Shown: piece by piece, positions 25,021 to 35,048 of the stretch | Numbering within the stretch: the stretch's first letter is position 1 | Layout of the letters: the number at the start of each line of letters is the position of its first letter | DNA from: Bacteroidales bacterium | GTDB taxonomy: Bacteria > Bacteroidota > Bacteroidia > Bacteroidales > UBA1715 | NCBI GenBank assembly: GCA_017642535.1 | Contig: JAGCOW010000048.1 | Location: 1 to 64,000 of the forward strand | DNA length: 64,000 bases | Reading direction: 5' to 3' | Notes under the pieces: model-generated | Told to the model about the DNA's origin: nothing | The model's input: only the letters and a program-made list of their open reading frames with translations | The model's database searches: none | Translations under genes and position numbers: made by a program

Positions 25021-26334
25021 TTATTTAAAAAGATTGTCATTGAGAGCTATCAACGCCTTTTCCTTGTTGGCATTATCAATCAAAACGGAAATATTGTGCT
25101 CGCTACCGCCATAACTAATCATTCGTACCGGAATGTCTTTCAACGCGTTAAGAACCTCAGCCGCGTGACCTTGCTCTTCAGCAATCATATTTCCAACGAT
25201 ACAAATAATAGTCTGATCCTTGTCAATCTCAACAGTACCAAGTTTTTTGAGTTCATCGGTAATTTGAGCCAAGTAATCGGTTTTGTCAATCGTGAGCGAA
25301 AGAGCAACTTCCGAAGTGGTAATCAAGTCAATCGGTGTCTTATATTTTTCAAAAACCTCGAACACTCTGCATAAGAAACCGTATGCAAGCAACATTCTGC
25401 CAGATTTGATTTTAATTGCCGTCAATCCTTCTTTTGCCGCGATGGCTTTTACGCCCGTACCCGTTGTCTTATTCGTGATAATTGTTCCCTTTGCTTGTGG
25501 TTGCATAGTGTTTTTCAACAAGACAGGGATATTTTTCACTTTTGCGGGAAGCACTGTCGAGGGGTGAAGAATTTTCGCTCCAAAATAGGCCAATTCTGCT
25601 GCTTCGTCAAACGACATTTCAGCAATTGGATGCGTATCTTTCACGATACGAGGGTCGTTATTGTGAATACCGTCAATATCCGTCCATATTTCTACCGCTT
25701 CGGCATTGATGGCTGCACCAATAAGCGATGCGGAATAGTCGCTACCGCCACGTTTTAAGTTATCAACCTCGCCTTTGTCGTTCGTACAAATAAAACCTTG
25801 CGTAATGAACAACGTAGTGTTGGCGTATTGACTTAGAACCTTTTTCAAACGAGTTTCAATTTCTGACAAAACAGGTTCACCGTCGGCATCTACAATCATA
25901 AAATCCAAAGAGTTCAACAAAACCGAAGAAATGTTGTTTTCCTCGTGATATAACTGAACAAGATTTGTTGACATGATTTCGCCACGAGCCAAAATCATTT
26001 TTTCTGCCTGAATGGAGAAAGGTTTATGAGCAAACGAACGGACAACGTCGCATTCGCGAGCGATTATGGCAGCGGCCTTGTCGCGATATTCTTGTGTATT
26101 CAGCAAGCCCTCAATCACGCCAGCATACTTTTTCTCAAGAGCAGAAATGAGATTTGATGCACCGTCGTCATTCCCTTTTTTATAGTAATCTGCTATTTCA
26201 ACAAGATTGTTTGTCGTTCCCGACATTGCAGAAAGGACAACTATTTGTTGCGTTCCGTCAGTAATGAGTTTCGAAACGCTTTTCATTCTTTCAGGAGAAC
26301 CAACCGAGGTTCCTCCAAATTTTAATACTTTCAT
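25021..26334 (-). CDS. lysC: Aspartate kinase (monofunctional)
   Basis: Aspartokinase phosphorylates aspartate as the first step of the Lys/Thr/Met pathway. The N-terminus MKVLKFGGTSVGSPE holds the catalytic Lys and the family signature. GFICTNDKGEVDNLKRGGSDYSA is the nucleotide and aspartate region (written here in part), and two ACT domains occupy residues ~300-437 and provide allosteric control. The length of 437 residues fits a stand-alone enzyme without a homoserine dehydrogenase domain. It is followed by fabI. Confidence 0.95.
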   Translation of the reverse strand: MKVLKFGGTSVGSPERMKSVSKLITDGTQQIVVLSAMSGTTNNLVEIADYYKKGNDDGASNLISALEKKYAGVIEGLLNTQEYRDKAAAIIARECDVVRSFAHKPFSIQAEKMILARGEIMSTNLVQLYHEENNISSVLLNSLDFMIVDADGEPVLSEIETRLKKVLSQYANTTLFITQGFICTNDKGEVDNLKRGGSDYSASLIGAAINAEAVEIWTDIDGIHNNDPRIVKDTHPIAEMSFDEAAELAYFGAKILHPSTVLPAKVKNIPVLLKNTMQPQAKGTIITNKTTGTGVKAIAAKEGLTAIKIKSGRMLLAYGFLCRVFEVFEKYKTPIDLITTSEVALSLTIDKTDYLAQITDELKKLGTVEIDKDQTIICIVGNMIAEEQGHAAEVLNALKDIPVRMISYGGSEHNISVLIDNANKEKALIALNDNLFK

Positions 26335-26354
26335 ATTGTATGTTTTAAGACGTG

Positions 26355-26362
26355 CAAAAGTA
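26355..26362 (-). promoter_or_regulatory. -7 box for the lysC-fabI operon
   Basis: TACTTTTG on the minus strand is an exact TAnnTTTG match 20 nt upstream of ATG 26334. Confidence 0.6.
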
Positions 26363-26413
26363 TAAAAATATCATCAGATTGCTAAAATCAATGTGATATT
26401 GTTGCACAAAAAA

Positions 26414-27142
26414 CTATTTCTTCAATTCAAAATTGCTTCCCAAATATACACGACGAACGTCAGGGTCGTTTGCCAAATCCTCGGCTGTTCCCGATTTGAA
26501 GATAGTTCCTTCAAACAAAATGTTGGCATTGTCGGTAATTGAAAGCGTTTCGTCAACATTGTGGTCGGTGATGAGAATACCGATGTTTCTATCCTTTAAA
26601 TTTCGCACAATACGCTGAATCTCCTCAACAGCGATAGGGTCAACGCCAGCAAAAGGTTCGTCAAGAAGAATGAATTTCGGATCACTTGCCAGAGCACGAG
26701 CAATCTCCGTTCTACGACGTTCACCACCAGACAATTGAATGCCGAGGTTTTTACGAATATGAAGCAAGTTGAAATCGGTGAGTAACTCCTCCAATTTTTC
26801 TTTTTGCTCCTTTTTCGTGCGATTGGTCATCTCAAGAATGGCCATAATATTATTTTCAACCGAAAGCGAACGGAATACTGAAGCTTCTTGGGCAAGATAC
26901 CCGATACCGTAACGGGCGCGTTTATAAACAGGTTCCGATGTGATATCAATGTCATCGAGGAAAATTTTTCCACCATCGGGATTGATAAGCCCCATAACCA
27001 TATAAAACGACGTAGTTTTTCCCGCTCCATTAGGACCGAGCAAACCAACAATTTCGCCTTGTTTCACACTAAATGAAACATTTTGTACGACAGTTCTGCT
27101 GCCGTACTTTTTCATAATATTTTCCGTTCTTAAAATAGACAT
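26414..27142 (-). CDS. lptB: LPS export ABC transporter ATPase
   Basis: LptB powers extraction of LPS from the inner membrane with LptFG and passes it to LptC/A. This 242-residue protein has Walker [12 protein letters not shown]-loop YLAQEASVF, signature LSGGERRR, Walker [14 protein letters not shown] and H-loop ITDHNV, all close to E. coli LptB. It transcribes divergently from the SprB-like gene. LptFG and LptC are not in the window. Confidence 0.95.
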   Translation of the reverse strand: MSILRTENIMKKYGSRTVVQNVSFSVKQGEIVGLLGPNGAGKTTSFYMVMGLINPDGGKIFLDDIDITSEPVYKRARYGIGYLAQEASVFRSLSVENNIMAILEMTNRTKKEQKEKLEELLTDFNLLHIRKNLGIQLSGGERRRTEIARALASDPKFILLDEPFAGVDPIAVEEIQRIVRNLKDRNIGILITDHNVDETLSITDNANILFEGTIFKSGTAEDLANDPDVRRVYLGSNFELKK

Positions 27143-27262
27143 CGCTCAAAAAATGTGTGCCGAAATTAGATTTTTTTTCAAAAAAGTCAAAGTAAAATGA
27201 AAAAATTCCGTGAAAAACATTTACTTTGCAATAATAGCTATTATAAGAGGTATAAAAAACGT

Positions 27263-30200
27263 ATGCGTTCGTTTATTCTAAAATGTACTATTTGTATTGG
27301 GTTACTCTGCAGTTCCCTTCTTACTTTTTCCCAAGATGACTGGGATGAATGCGAAGATAGTCATGGAATAAATGTTTGCTACAAACAAAACAACCCTCTT
27401 TGTCCTGACCCACCTGACGGTAGTTATGTCGTAAAAGTATCGGGAATACCTCCAACAGCAAACGATATCGTTGTCATTCTTTACAATTTTGACACAAAAG
27501 AATATGAGAAGAAGAACATTCCTACGGGAATGAGCACATGCGTAGTAACATTTTCAAATCTTGCTTTCAATAATCTTTATCACCCATTGGTAAACATTGA
27601 CGGTATCGCAAAATGGGAAGGCATGTCTTTTCAATTAAAAGTGCCTGAATACTCCGCAAAACTTACGAAAGAGCGAGAAGCTGGCTGTACTGGGCAACCT
27701 GTCGGTGTTGCTTCAGTAGAATTTAATGCAGGTATTGGGCCATATACTTGGGAATGGAATAAGAAAGATGACGCTTCTTTTGCAAAACATTCCAACCAAG
27801 CACAAATAACTGATATGACTCCAGGAGATTATTTTGTGCGTGTAACCGATCAGAATGGGTGTACTATTAATTCCGATACACTCACAATTGCAACGCAAGA
27901 TATTTCCATTTCTGTTACAAACACAAAAAACGTTTCGTGTAAAGACACTACGGATGGTGTTATTGAAGTAGCTGTTTCGGGAGCATATGGTGATTACAAT
28001 CTCTATTGGAACGGCGACAAAAATCATCTCATCGACAAAAACGCATTAGGGAACAACAGTCTTGCAGCCGATACTTATATGATTCAAGTAGAAGACGAGA
28101 TTGGCTGTACCGACGAAACTGGTCCCGTTGAGATTACAGAGCCAGCTAAAAAAATCGAGCTAAATCTTACCGATTTCAAAGATTTGGATTGCAAAGATAT
28201 CCCGAACGGACAAGCTACATTTTCGGTTGAAAACGCCAACGGAGCGGTATCATATCTTTGGTCCGATGGTGCAGGAAGCGGTTCCTCAAGAAACGACCTT
28301 GCCGCCAATATTTCTTATTCTTTGACAGTGACCGACGCCAAAGGATGCAAAGCAACGAATTCTGTAAAACTTTCCCAACCCGATACCGAAGTTTCCGTAT
28401 CAGTGCAAGATTTCAAAGAGCCAAGTTGTTATGGATATTCCGATGGAAGTATCACCGTAACAGCAATAGGCGGAAATTCTGGCGTTTTCGATTACAAATG
28501 GAATTCAACATTAGGAGAAGCCACAAAAAATAATATATCTGCTGGCGATTATGAAATCATTGCCATTGACGGCCTTGGTTGCACCGACACGATACAGTTC
28601 AACTTAGAACAACCGAACCCATTGGATGCATTGTTTACCCTTACTGGTGGTACAGCAGCTAATCCCAATGTACTGCCTTGTAACGGCGAGACACTTTCCG
28701 TAGCAATCTCCGTAGAAGGTGGCATTCCCCCTATTTCATATAAATGGTTCGACGAAGATTATGGTACGAAAACTTCAATGGAAGTGGGAGCCGGGAATGT
28801 GAATGTAATGATAAAAGATGGTAATGGATGTGAACAACCTGCAACTACTACAATCATTGAACCAGAAAAAATCACAGCTACCATAAGCGAAAAAACGCCA
28901 ATAAAATGTAACGGAGATTATGGAGAATTGATAGTTTCCGTTACCGGAGGTACAGGAAATTACTCGTACAACTGGTCAACTGATTCAAAAACGGAAACTT
29001 CTGGTCAAGTTGGAGAAGGAACGTATTCCATTGAAGTAACAGACGAATATGGCTGTTCCGATAACCAATCGTACAATCTAAAACAACCGGAAACTTTGAA
29101 TGCTCACATCGTTGTTTCTGAAGAAGCTTGTAAAGACATTACACAAGGAAACATAACTGTTGAAGTAATAGGAGGTACAGAACCCTTTGAATACCAATGG
29201 AATACAGGTGCAACTTCCGCATCGATAGATAATTTGACTGAAATAGTGTATAAGGTAACGGTAACCGATCAACATGGCTGTACCTCCATTGACTCGGTAA
29301 GTATGACAAATGAGAAAAAATTTACAATAAAACCAAGTAAATCTAACGTGACATGCCCTGGTCGTGAAGATGGAACAGCAAGAATTCAAACTGTCTATGG
29401 AGAAACACCATATACCTTTAACTGGTCAAATGGGGAATCAATTCAAAACATTAAAAATCTTGCTGTTGGGACATATACAGTTCGCGTTACCGACTCTCGA
29501 GGTTGTGAAAAAAATGCAACAATTGAAATTGGACTAATGCCACCAATGGTAGTTACTTCGTTAACTACTGAGCCAACTGCATGTTCGTTTCCAACAGGAA
29601 CGGCGACCATTAAAGTAACTGGTGGACAATCAAAGCTTAAATACGCATGGACCAAAGGTTCGGAAACACTGAGCACCAAAAATAAAGTGGAAAAGATTTC
29701 TGAAGGAACATACAATATACAAGTCACTGATAGAAACGGTTGCGTGTTAGATACGAGTGCCACTATAGAAAAAGAAGCGAACATAAACATTGCCGTATTC
29801 AGCGAAGACACAATCATTCACTGCGTAAACGGACAATCGGGAGTGGCAAAAGCCATAGCAAAAAATGGAGTTGAACCATATCAATTTCTGTGGTCTGATG
29901 GACAAACAACTGAAACAGCAACCAACTTGTCTGCCGGAACGTACAACGTTACCGCCACCGATGCCGATGGTTGCGATGTGACAACATCAATAAAGTTTTA
30001 TGAAGATGATGTGTTAACCATCATTACTTTAGAGCATAAAGACGCATCTTGCTTTGGTGCCGCGGACGGATATTTAGCCATAGACATTGAAGGTGGTGTG
30101 GCTCCATACACTATTTCTTGGAGTAATGGACCAACAACCTATACAAATCAAAAATTAGCAGCAGGAACATATACCGTAACTGTCGAAGATTCAAAAGGTT

Positions 30201-33200
30201 GTAGTGTAACTCAAGAATACACCATCACACAACCCAATGCATTGACAATCGCAATTGAAAACCAAACGGGAATAACCTGCGAAGGCGATTGCGACGCATC
30301 TGCCGATGTTATTGTCACAGGTGGAACAATGCCTTACACAATACAATGGTCTTCGGGCGAAACAGGTTCTAACGCAACAGCATTATGCATAGGAACACAA
30401 CAAGTGACCGTTGAAGACGCAAAAAAATGTATTGAGACCATTTCATTTGATGTGAATAGCACGCGAGATCGATTGATGGTAAATAATACGATAAAAAAAT
30501 CCCCTATTTGTAGCGAAATTGTACCTTCGGGCGAAATAACAGTGTCCCCTTCGGGTTCTTCAACGGGAGATTATTTCTACGAATGGAAAAATGACGGAAC
30601 TATTATCTCAACAGCAAATTCGGTTACCGGAGTGGAAGCTGGAGCTTATTCCTTACACCTTACCGACGGAACTTGTGCATTCGACACAACAATCACACTC
30701 AGCCATGTATTAGACGTAACTTCTGAATTTGAATACATAGAATCAACTTGTGACGGAGAATCTTATAAACTGACAATCTCAAACGAAGACATTGCCAACT
30801 ATTCATACGTATGGGATAATGGTAGCACCACCCAAACAGCAACAGGATTAGACAATGGATTACATAGTGTAAAAGCAACCGACAAAGATGGTTGCATACT
30901 AACAACGTCGCTTCAAGTTGAAGAAAAGTATTTAAACTCTCAAGTTTCCGTAACAGATGTAAATTGTTTTGGAAAATCGAATGGCTCAGCTACGGTAACG
31001 GCAGAAAACACCAAAGGAGAGGTTCATTATAATTGGTACAAAAAATCATCAGACGAACTAATCGGTTCTGGAACATCGATTTCAGGATTATCAAAAGGCG
31101 ATTACTACGTTGAAGTCTATGACGATAATCATGCTACATGTGCCGACATAGTTGACGTTACAATTAACGAGCCAGTTGAAATGCAATTGATTATTGCAGA
31201 AGAAATGCCCTCGTATTGCCAAATGCCTAACGGAAGAATTATCGTTGAAATCATAGGTGATCCTATTCTACCTGTAACGTATGAATGGAAAGACAATGAA
31301 TCCAATATATTGGGAGACAAAGCTTCGTGTACCGTCGTTCCTGCTGGAGTTGACATCACTATTACTGCCACCGACGCTGTTGGTTGCTCCGCCACCAAAC
31401 TGAAACAAATTTCCGACATATCAAACTTCTCACTACAAATAATGCCAACCGCTGACATTAAATGTTTCGGGGGAAATGACGCAGCTTTAGAGGTGTTTAC
31501 TATCAATGGAGAACCTCAATTCACATATGCGTGGGATGGGTATCCTGACGTTAATTCCAATACGCTTACAGGACTAGCTTCTGGAACATATAGCGTTACC
31601 GTTACTGACGCGAAAGGATGTAAAGCAACCGAAAGCTATTTCGTCCCCAATCCACAAGAACTACACGTTGAATTTGACGAAACACCACGTATAGAATGTA
31701 AAGGTGGCACTGGCACATTGACAGCCGTTGCTACTGGTGGTTGGCCTTCTTACACGTACAATTGGTACGATACAAATGACAACATACTCCAATCTTCTTC
31801 GCAATCTGATCTAAATTGCAAAAAAGGATTGTACAAAGTGAAAATCTCCGACAAATACGGGTGTGAAAGCGAAGTATTCTCCTATGAAATGACCGAACCC
31901 GACACATTAACAGCCATTTTCACTGTTGATGTTACCGAATGTGGAAACAACTCAGAAACTGGAAAAATAACGATTGACAAGATTTCTGGTGGGTGGGAAA
32001 ATTCTCCATATCGTTACAAATGGGGAAAACTCTCTGATGACAAGACATGGTTCGACTACGATTCATTAGAGACACAAGCATTGACGAACTTACCTGCAGG
32101 AACGTTTGTCTGTACCATAACATATACCAAAGATTCCTCGGAATGCTACATTGAAAAGGAACTTTTCACAAACCCGCTTATGCCTGAATCTATAGAAACA
32201 GTATCTCAGCATACTCGTTGTAGTTACTATACTGATACGGAAATAGGAAATGGCGTAACCGACGGTAGCATTGAGGTTACAAAACTAATTGTATCAAAAG
32301 GGAATTATGACGATTCTATGCAAAGTATCGCCAACATTGCAGATTACACCTTTACGTGGAATGATGCGAAACGACAGACTGGTCCTCTTGCAACTCATTT
32401 AAATACAGGTTCGTATGAGGTTACGGTAACTGGTGCGAACGAATGTTCTAAAACCTTCCAGACCGATACCATCGATTCCTATGTAAAATTGGACGCCGAG
32501 ATTTATGCAACAGAAGACAATACGCTGATTCGAAAACAAATCTGCTTGGAAGACTCATTGAACGTATCGGCTACGTTACGCCCGACATACGACTATGGGT
32601 ACACTCCTACCGACAATACAGTCTCGTATGCATGGTCAATTCTCGAAACGAATAGTTCCGCAACCATTAATACACCCGACGAACCTTCTACGTGGGTTAC
32701 CCCACAAGCACAATACTACGCCGATAGCAGTCAAGTCTTATTCTCTTACAGCATCGACGGATGTACTTCTAAACCCGTCAGTTACACCATCCTCCATTAT
32801 GATTCCGTGAATTTTGCAATCGAGATGTACGATACATTGGGCGTTTACATTGGAATGGACTCCGTTTCGGGATTACAAGGACTGCGGTACCTCTTCATGC
32901 CTATTGATGATCCATGGTTTGTTGACAAAACAGGCGAAAATGGTGTTACATCCATTTTGTGGCGTTCATCCAAACCGAATAAAATGGAAAAAGGATTGTT
33001 GGCTGACACTGTCACGAACGAAAAGACCTATACCCGTTCTGGCAACACTGGCTTACTGATTCGACTTGAAGAATCCGAATATTTGTATGCAACTGCTACA
33101 ACAATACACGGCTGTAAAGAACACGCACAAATCTATGTTGACGTAATGTCAAGTAACTTTGTACCTTCTGGTTTTTCACCTAACGGAGACGGAATCAACG

Positions 33201-33430
33201 ACGAGTGGGTCATCCCCTATTTAAATAATTGTCCAGAAGCCAAAATTCACATCTACAATCGTTGGGGCGTACTTGTATATGAAAATAACGTTGAATACAA
33301 GACGCAACCTTGGAACGGGACATCGATGAACGGAAGCAAATTGCCTATGGGTACATATTATTATGTAATAGAATACAACGATATAAAAAATACTCCAACA
33401 AAAACAGGATCGGTTTCAATTATACGATAA
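27263..33430 (+). CDS. Giant SprB-like repeat adhesin with gliding-type C-terminal domain
   Basis: I start at ATG 27263, which opens a signal peptide (MRSFILKCTICIGLLCSSLL). The in-frame ATG at 27197 adds 22 basic residues before it. The 2055-residue protein contains about twenty SprB-type repeats of ~75-80 residues. Each has a DGS/NGxI-like turn, Y-W-NG or NW sequence, LxAGTYTVTVTDxxGC and a following strand. The final ~90 residues are a CHU_C gliding-associated domain (PSGFSPNGDGINDEW, IYNRWGVLVYEN, GTYYYVIEYND). Such proteins are exported by T9SS and anchored at the surface. It is followed at once by PorP/SprF, the usual partner. Confidence 0.92.
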   Translation: MRSFILKCTICIGLLCSSLLTFSQDDWDECEDSHGINVCYKQNNPLCPDPPDGSYVVKVSGIPPTANDIVVILYNFDTKEYEKKNIPTGMSTCVVTFSNLAFNNLYHPLVNIDGIAKWEGMSFQLKVPEYSAKLTKEREAGCTGQPVGVASVEFNAGIGPYTWEWNKKDDASFAKHSNQAQITDMTPGDYFVRVTDQNGCTINSDTLTIATQDISISVTNTKNVSCKDTTDGVIEVAVSGAYGDYNLYWNGDKNHLIDKNALGNNSLAADTYMIQVEDEIGCTDETGPVEITEPAKKIELNLTDFKDLDCKDIPNGQATFSVENANGAVSYLWSDGAGSGSSRNDLAANISYSLTVTDAKGCKATNSVKLSQPDTEVSVSVQDFKEPSCYGYSDGSITVTAIGGNSGVFDYKWNSTLGEATKNNISAGDYEIIAIDGLGCTDTIQFNLEQPNPLDALFTLTGGTAANPNVLPCNGETLSVAISVEGGIPPISYKWFDEDYGTKTSMEVGAGNVNVMIKDGNGCEQPATTTIIEPEKITATISEKTPIKCNGDYGELIVSVTGGTGNYSYNWSTDSKTETSGQVGEGTYSIEVTDEYGCSDNQSYNLKQPETLNAHIVVSEEACKDITQGNITVEVIGGTEPFEYQWNTGATSASIDNLTEIVYKVTVTDQHGCTSIDSVSMTNEKKFTIKPSKSNVTCPGREDGTARIQTVYGETPYTFNWSNGESIQNIKNLAVGTYTVRVTDSRGCEKNATIEIGLMPPMVVTSLTTEPTACSFPTGTATIKVTGGQSKLKYAWTKGSETLSTKNKVEKISEGTYNIQVTDRNGCVLDTSATIEKEANINIAVFSEDTIIHCVNGQSGVAKAIAKNGVEPYQFLWSDGQTTETATNLSAGTYNVTATDADGCDVTTSIKFYEDDVLTIITLEHKDASCFGAADGYLAIDIEGGVAPYTISWSNGPTTYTNQKLAAGTYTVTVEDSKGCSVTQEYTITQPNALTIAIENQTGITCEGDCDASADVIVTGGTMPYTIQWSSGETGSNATALCIGTQQVTVEDAKKCIETISFDVNSTRDRLMVNNTIKKSPICSEIVPSGEITVSPSGSSTGDYFYEWKNDGTIISTANSVTGVEAGAYSLHLTDGTCAFDTTITLSHVLDVTSEFEYIESTCDGESYKLTISNEDIANYSYVWDNGSTTQTATGLDNGLHSVKATDKDGCILTTSLQVEEKYLNSQVSVTDVNCFGKSNGSATVTAENTKGEVHYNWYKKSSDELIGSGTSISGLSKGDYYVEVYDDNHATCADIVDVTINEPVEMQLIIAEEMPSYCQMPNGRIIVEIIGDPILPVTYEWKDNESNILGDKASCTVVPAGVDITITATDAVGCSATKLKQISDISNFSLQIMPTADIKCFGGNDAALEVFTINGEPQFTYAWDGYPDVNSNTLTGLASGTYSVTVTDAKGCKATESYFVPNPQELHVEFDETPRIECKGGTGTLTAVATGGWPSYTYNWYDTNDNILQSSSQSDLNCKKGLYKVKISDKYGCESEVFSYEMTEPDTLTAIFTVDVTECGNNSETGKITIDKISGGWENSPYRYKWGKLSDDKTWFDYDSLETQALTNLPAGTFVCTITYTKDSSECYIEKELFTNPLMPESIETVSQHTRCSYYTDTEIGNGVTDGSIEVTKLIVSKGNYDDSMQSIANIADYTFTWNDAKRQTGPLATHLNTGSYEVTVTGANECSKTFQTDTIDSYVKLDAEIYATEDNTLIRKQICLEDSLNVSATLRPTYDYGYTPTDNTVSYAWSILETNSSATINTPDEPSTWVTPQAQYYADSSQVLFSYSIDGCTSKPVSYTILHYDSVNFAIEMYDTLGVYIGMDSVSGLQGLRYLFMPIDDPWFVDKTGENGVTSILWRSSKPNKMEKGLLADTVTNEKTYTRSGNTGLLIRLEESEYLYATATTIHGCKEHAQIYVDVMSSNFVPSGFSPNGDGINDEWVIPYLNNCPEAKIHIYNRWGVLVYENNVEYKTQPWNGTSMNGSKLPMGTYYYVIEYNDIKNTPTKTGSVSIIR

Positions 33431-34335
33431 TGAAGAAATGGTTACTTTACATAGTGTTTTCTCTTGCTGCAGCGATGTCGTATGCACAACAGACCCCGTT
33501 GTATTCCATGTACACCTTCAACGAATTTGCATATAATCCAGCCGTTGCCGGTTTGAAAGATTATTATCAGGCACAAGTCAACAATCGCTATCAATTCGTC
33601 GGCATTGAAAACGCTCCCATTACAGCAACCATTTCGTTGACGGGAAAACTCAGCTCGCATCCTATGGGCTGGGGAGGAATGATTTATAACGATAGTCAGG
33701 GGGCCTTCAGCAAATTTGGAGTTTACGGTGCTTATGCATACCATCTCAGAATAGGCACGTTCTCAAAATTGTCATTAGGATTGAATGTCGGCGTAATACG
33801 ATATGCAATTGATATGACAAAAATTCAATTCTTAGACACAGAAACAAATCTTAACGAATCACTCTATCAAAGTACTCGTCCCGATGCATCGTTTGGTGTA
33901 TACTATGATATGCGACACTATTTCATAGGCGTTTCGGTTGACCAATTGTTCAACAATAGAATTGAAATTTACAACGACACACTTGCATTGGACAACACAT
34001 TGAATCGTTTCAAAAGTCATTTGAACATTATGGCAGGCGGGCGATACAAAATGATGCAACATCTTGAATTTGACCCAACCATCTTCGTTAGAAAAGTATA
34101 TGCATCACCTTGGCAGATAGAATTATCGGGGCGCATTACGTATAGAGATGCCATTTGGGTAGGAGCTTCGTACCGAAGCCAAGATGCCGTTGTATTATTT
34201 CTTGGCTATACCTACCGTGATATGCTCTCATTTGGTTATTCCTACGACATAACGTATTCTAAACTACGAAACGGTTCACGAGGAGCTCACGAATTCTTCC
34301 TTGCAATTAAATTCAAACAAACGGAAAAAGAATGA
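33430..34335 (+). CDS. PorP/SprF family type IX secretion outer-membrane protein
   Basis: I start at ATG 33430 (MKKWLLYIVFSLAAAMSYAQ). Its first base is the last base of the upstream stop (TAATG), and it supplies a signal peptide. The 301 residues match PorP/SprF: QQTPLYSMYTFNEFAYNPAVAG at the start (a family hallmark, written in part), alternating beta-strands of an outer-membrane barrel, and a C-terminal strand ending HEFFLAIKF. SprF is needed for SprB secretion in gliding bacteria, so the pair is likely a dedicated adhesin and its outer-membrane anchor or exporter. Confidence 0.92.
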   Translation: MKKWLLYIVFSLAAAMSYAQQTPLYSMYTFNEFAYNPAVAGLKDYYQAQVNNRYQFVGIENAPITATISLTGKLSSHPMGWGGMIYNDSQGAFSKFGVYGAYAYHLRIGTFSKLSLGLNVGVIRYAIDMTKIQFLDTETNLNESLYQSTRPDASFGVYYDMRHYFIGVSVDQLFNNRIEIYNDTLALDNTLNRFKSHLNIMAGGRYKMMQHLEFDPTIFVRKVYASPWQIELSGRITYRDAIWVGASYRSQDAVVLFLGYTYRDMLSFGYSYDITYSKLRNGSRGAHEFFLAIKFKQTEKE

Positions 34336-34703
34336 AAATAACATCTGTTTACATACTATTTTTACTTGCTTTATCCCTGATTTCTTGTTCTTCGCGTAAA
34401 CCAAAACTCACCGACGAGGGCATTTTAACAAAAGAATCAATGACCTCTGTTCTTGTAGATATGCATTTAACTGATGCTCTGATATTTACACACAATGCAA
34501 ACACAAAGTCAGAACTGAAATTATCTCAAGAATGTTATGATTCCGCACTTTTCGCAAAATATGACTGCAACGATTCCATCTTTAAGAATAGTTTGGAATA
34601 CTACACGTTAAACGGCGAAATCAAGGACATTTACGACAACGTGCTTGATTCATTGAACAAACAAAAGGTTTTGTTGGAGCGAGGCGAGAAAAAAAATCAA
34701 TAA
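34332..34703 (+). CDS. DUF4296 lipoprotein
   Basis: This 123-residue protein has a lipoprotein signal (MKITSVYILFLLALSLISC). The helical body fits DUF4296, with ILTKESMTSVLVDMHLTDAL, YDSALFAKYDCNDSIFKNSLEYY and a C-terminal helix. The family is widespread in Bacteroidota near T9SS or lipoprotein genes and has no known function. It overlaps the PorP gene by 4 bp (ATGA), so it is part of the same transcript. Confidence 0.85.
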   Translation: MKITSVYILFLLALSLISCSSRKPKLTDEGILTKESMTSVLVDMHLTDALIFTHNANTKSELKLSQECYDSALFAKYDCNDSIFKNSLEYYTLNGEIKDIYDNVLDSLNKQKVLLERGEKKNQ

Positions 34704-34707
34704 CTCT

Positions 34708-34974
34708 ATGCGAAAATTATCGGCACACTATATTTATGACGGTTCGCAATTCCATAAATTGGCTGTGTTGATTTTGAATGAGAAAAACGCTGTCATTGCT
34801 CTTGAAGAATCCCCCAAACCCTACGTGGAACATTCGGGTGTAGAGTTTTACAACGGAGTGATTTGCTATGATCAGACGAAACAATCCAACATTATATTGC
34901 TTGAAAATTATGATTTAATCAATTTTCAGAAAAACCAAAACACAAAAGAAACCATTTTGATTCATAGAGAATAA
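34708..34974 (+). CDS. Small conserved-looking hypothetical protein
   Basis: This 88-residue, soluble protein starts MRKLSAHYIYDGSQF. The first half resembles the N-terminal beta-sandwich that precedes the metal centre in amidohydrolases of Bacteroidota, including GVEFYNGVICYD at residue ~46. No HxH or other catalytic segment follows, so it is either a small stand-alone protein or a fragment of such an enzyme. It follows the DUF4296 gene by 4 bp and ends the operon. Confidence 0.5.
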   Translation: MRKLSAHYIYDGSQFHKLAVLILNEKNAVIALEESPKPYVEHSGVEFYNGVICYDQTKQSNIILLENYDLINFQKNQNTKETILIHRE

Positions 34975-35013
34975 ATTTTCTCGAATATGAAGCTGATTAT
35001 CTAAGAATTGTAA

Positions 35014-35021
35014 TACATTTG
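35014..35021 (+). promoter_or_regulatory. -7 box for trpB2
   Basis: TACATTTG is an exact TAnnTTTG match 28 nt upstream of ATG 35049. Confidence 0.6.
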
Positions 35022-35048
35022 TACAAAATAATTTAGAAATATAAGACA

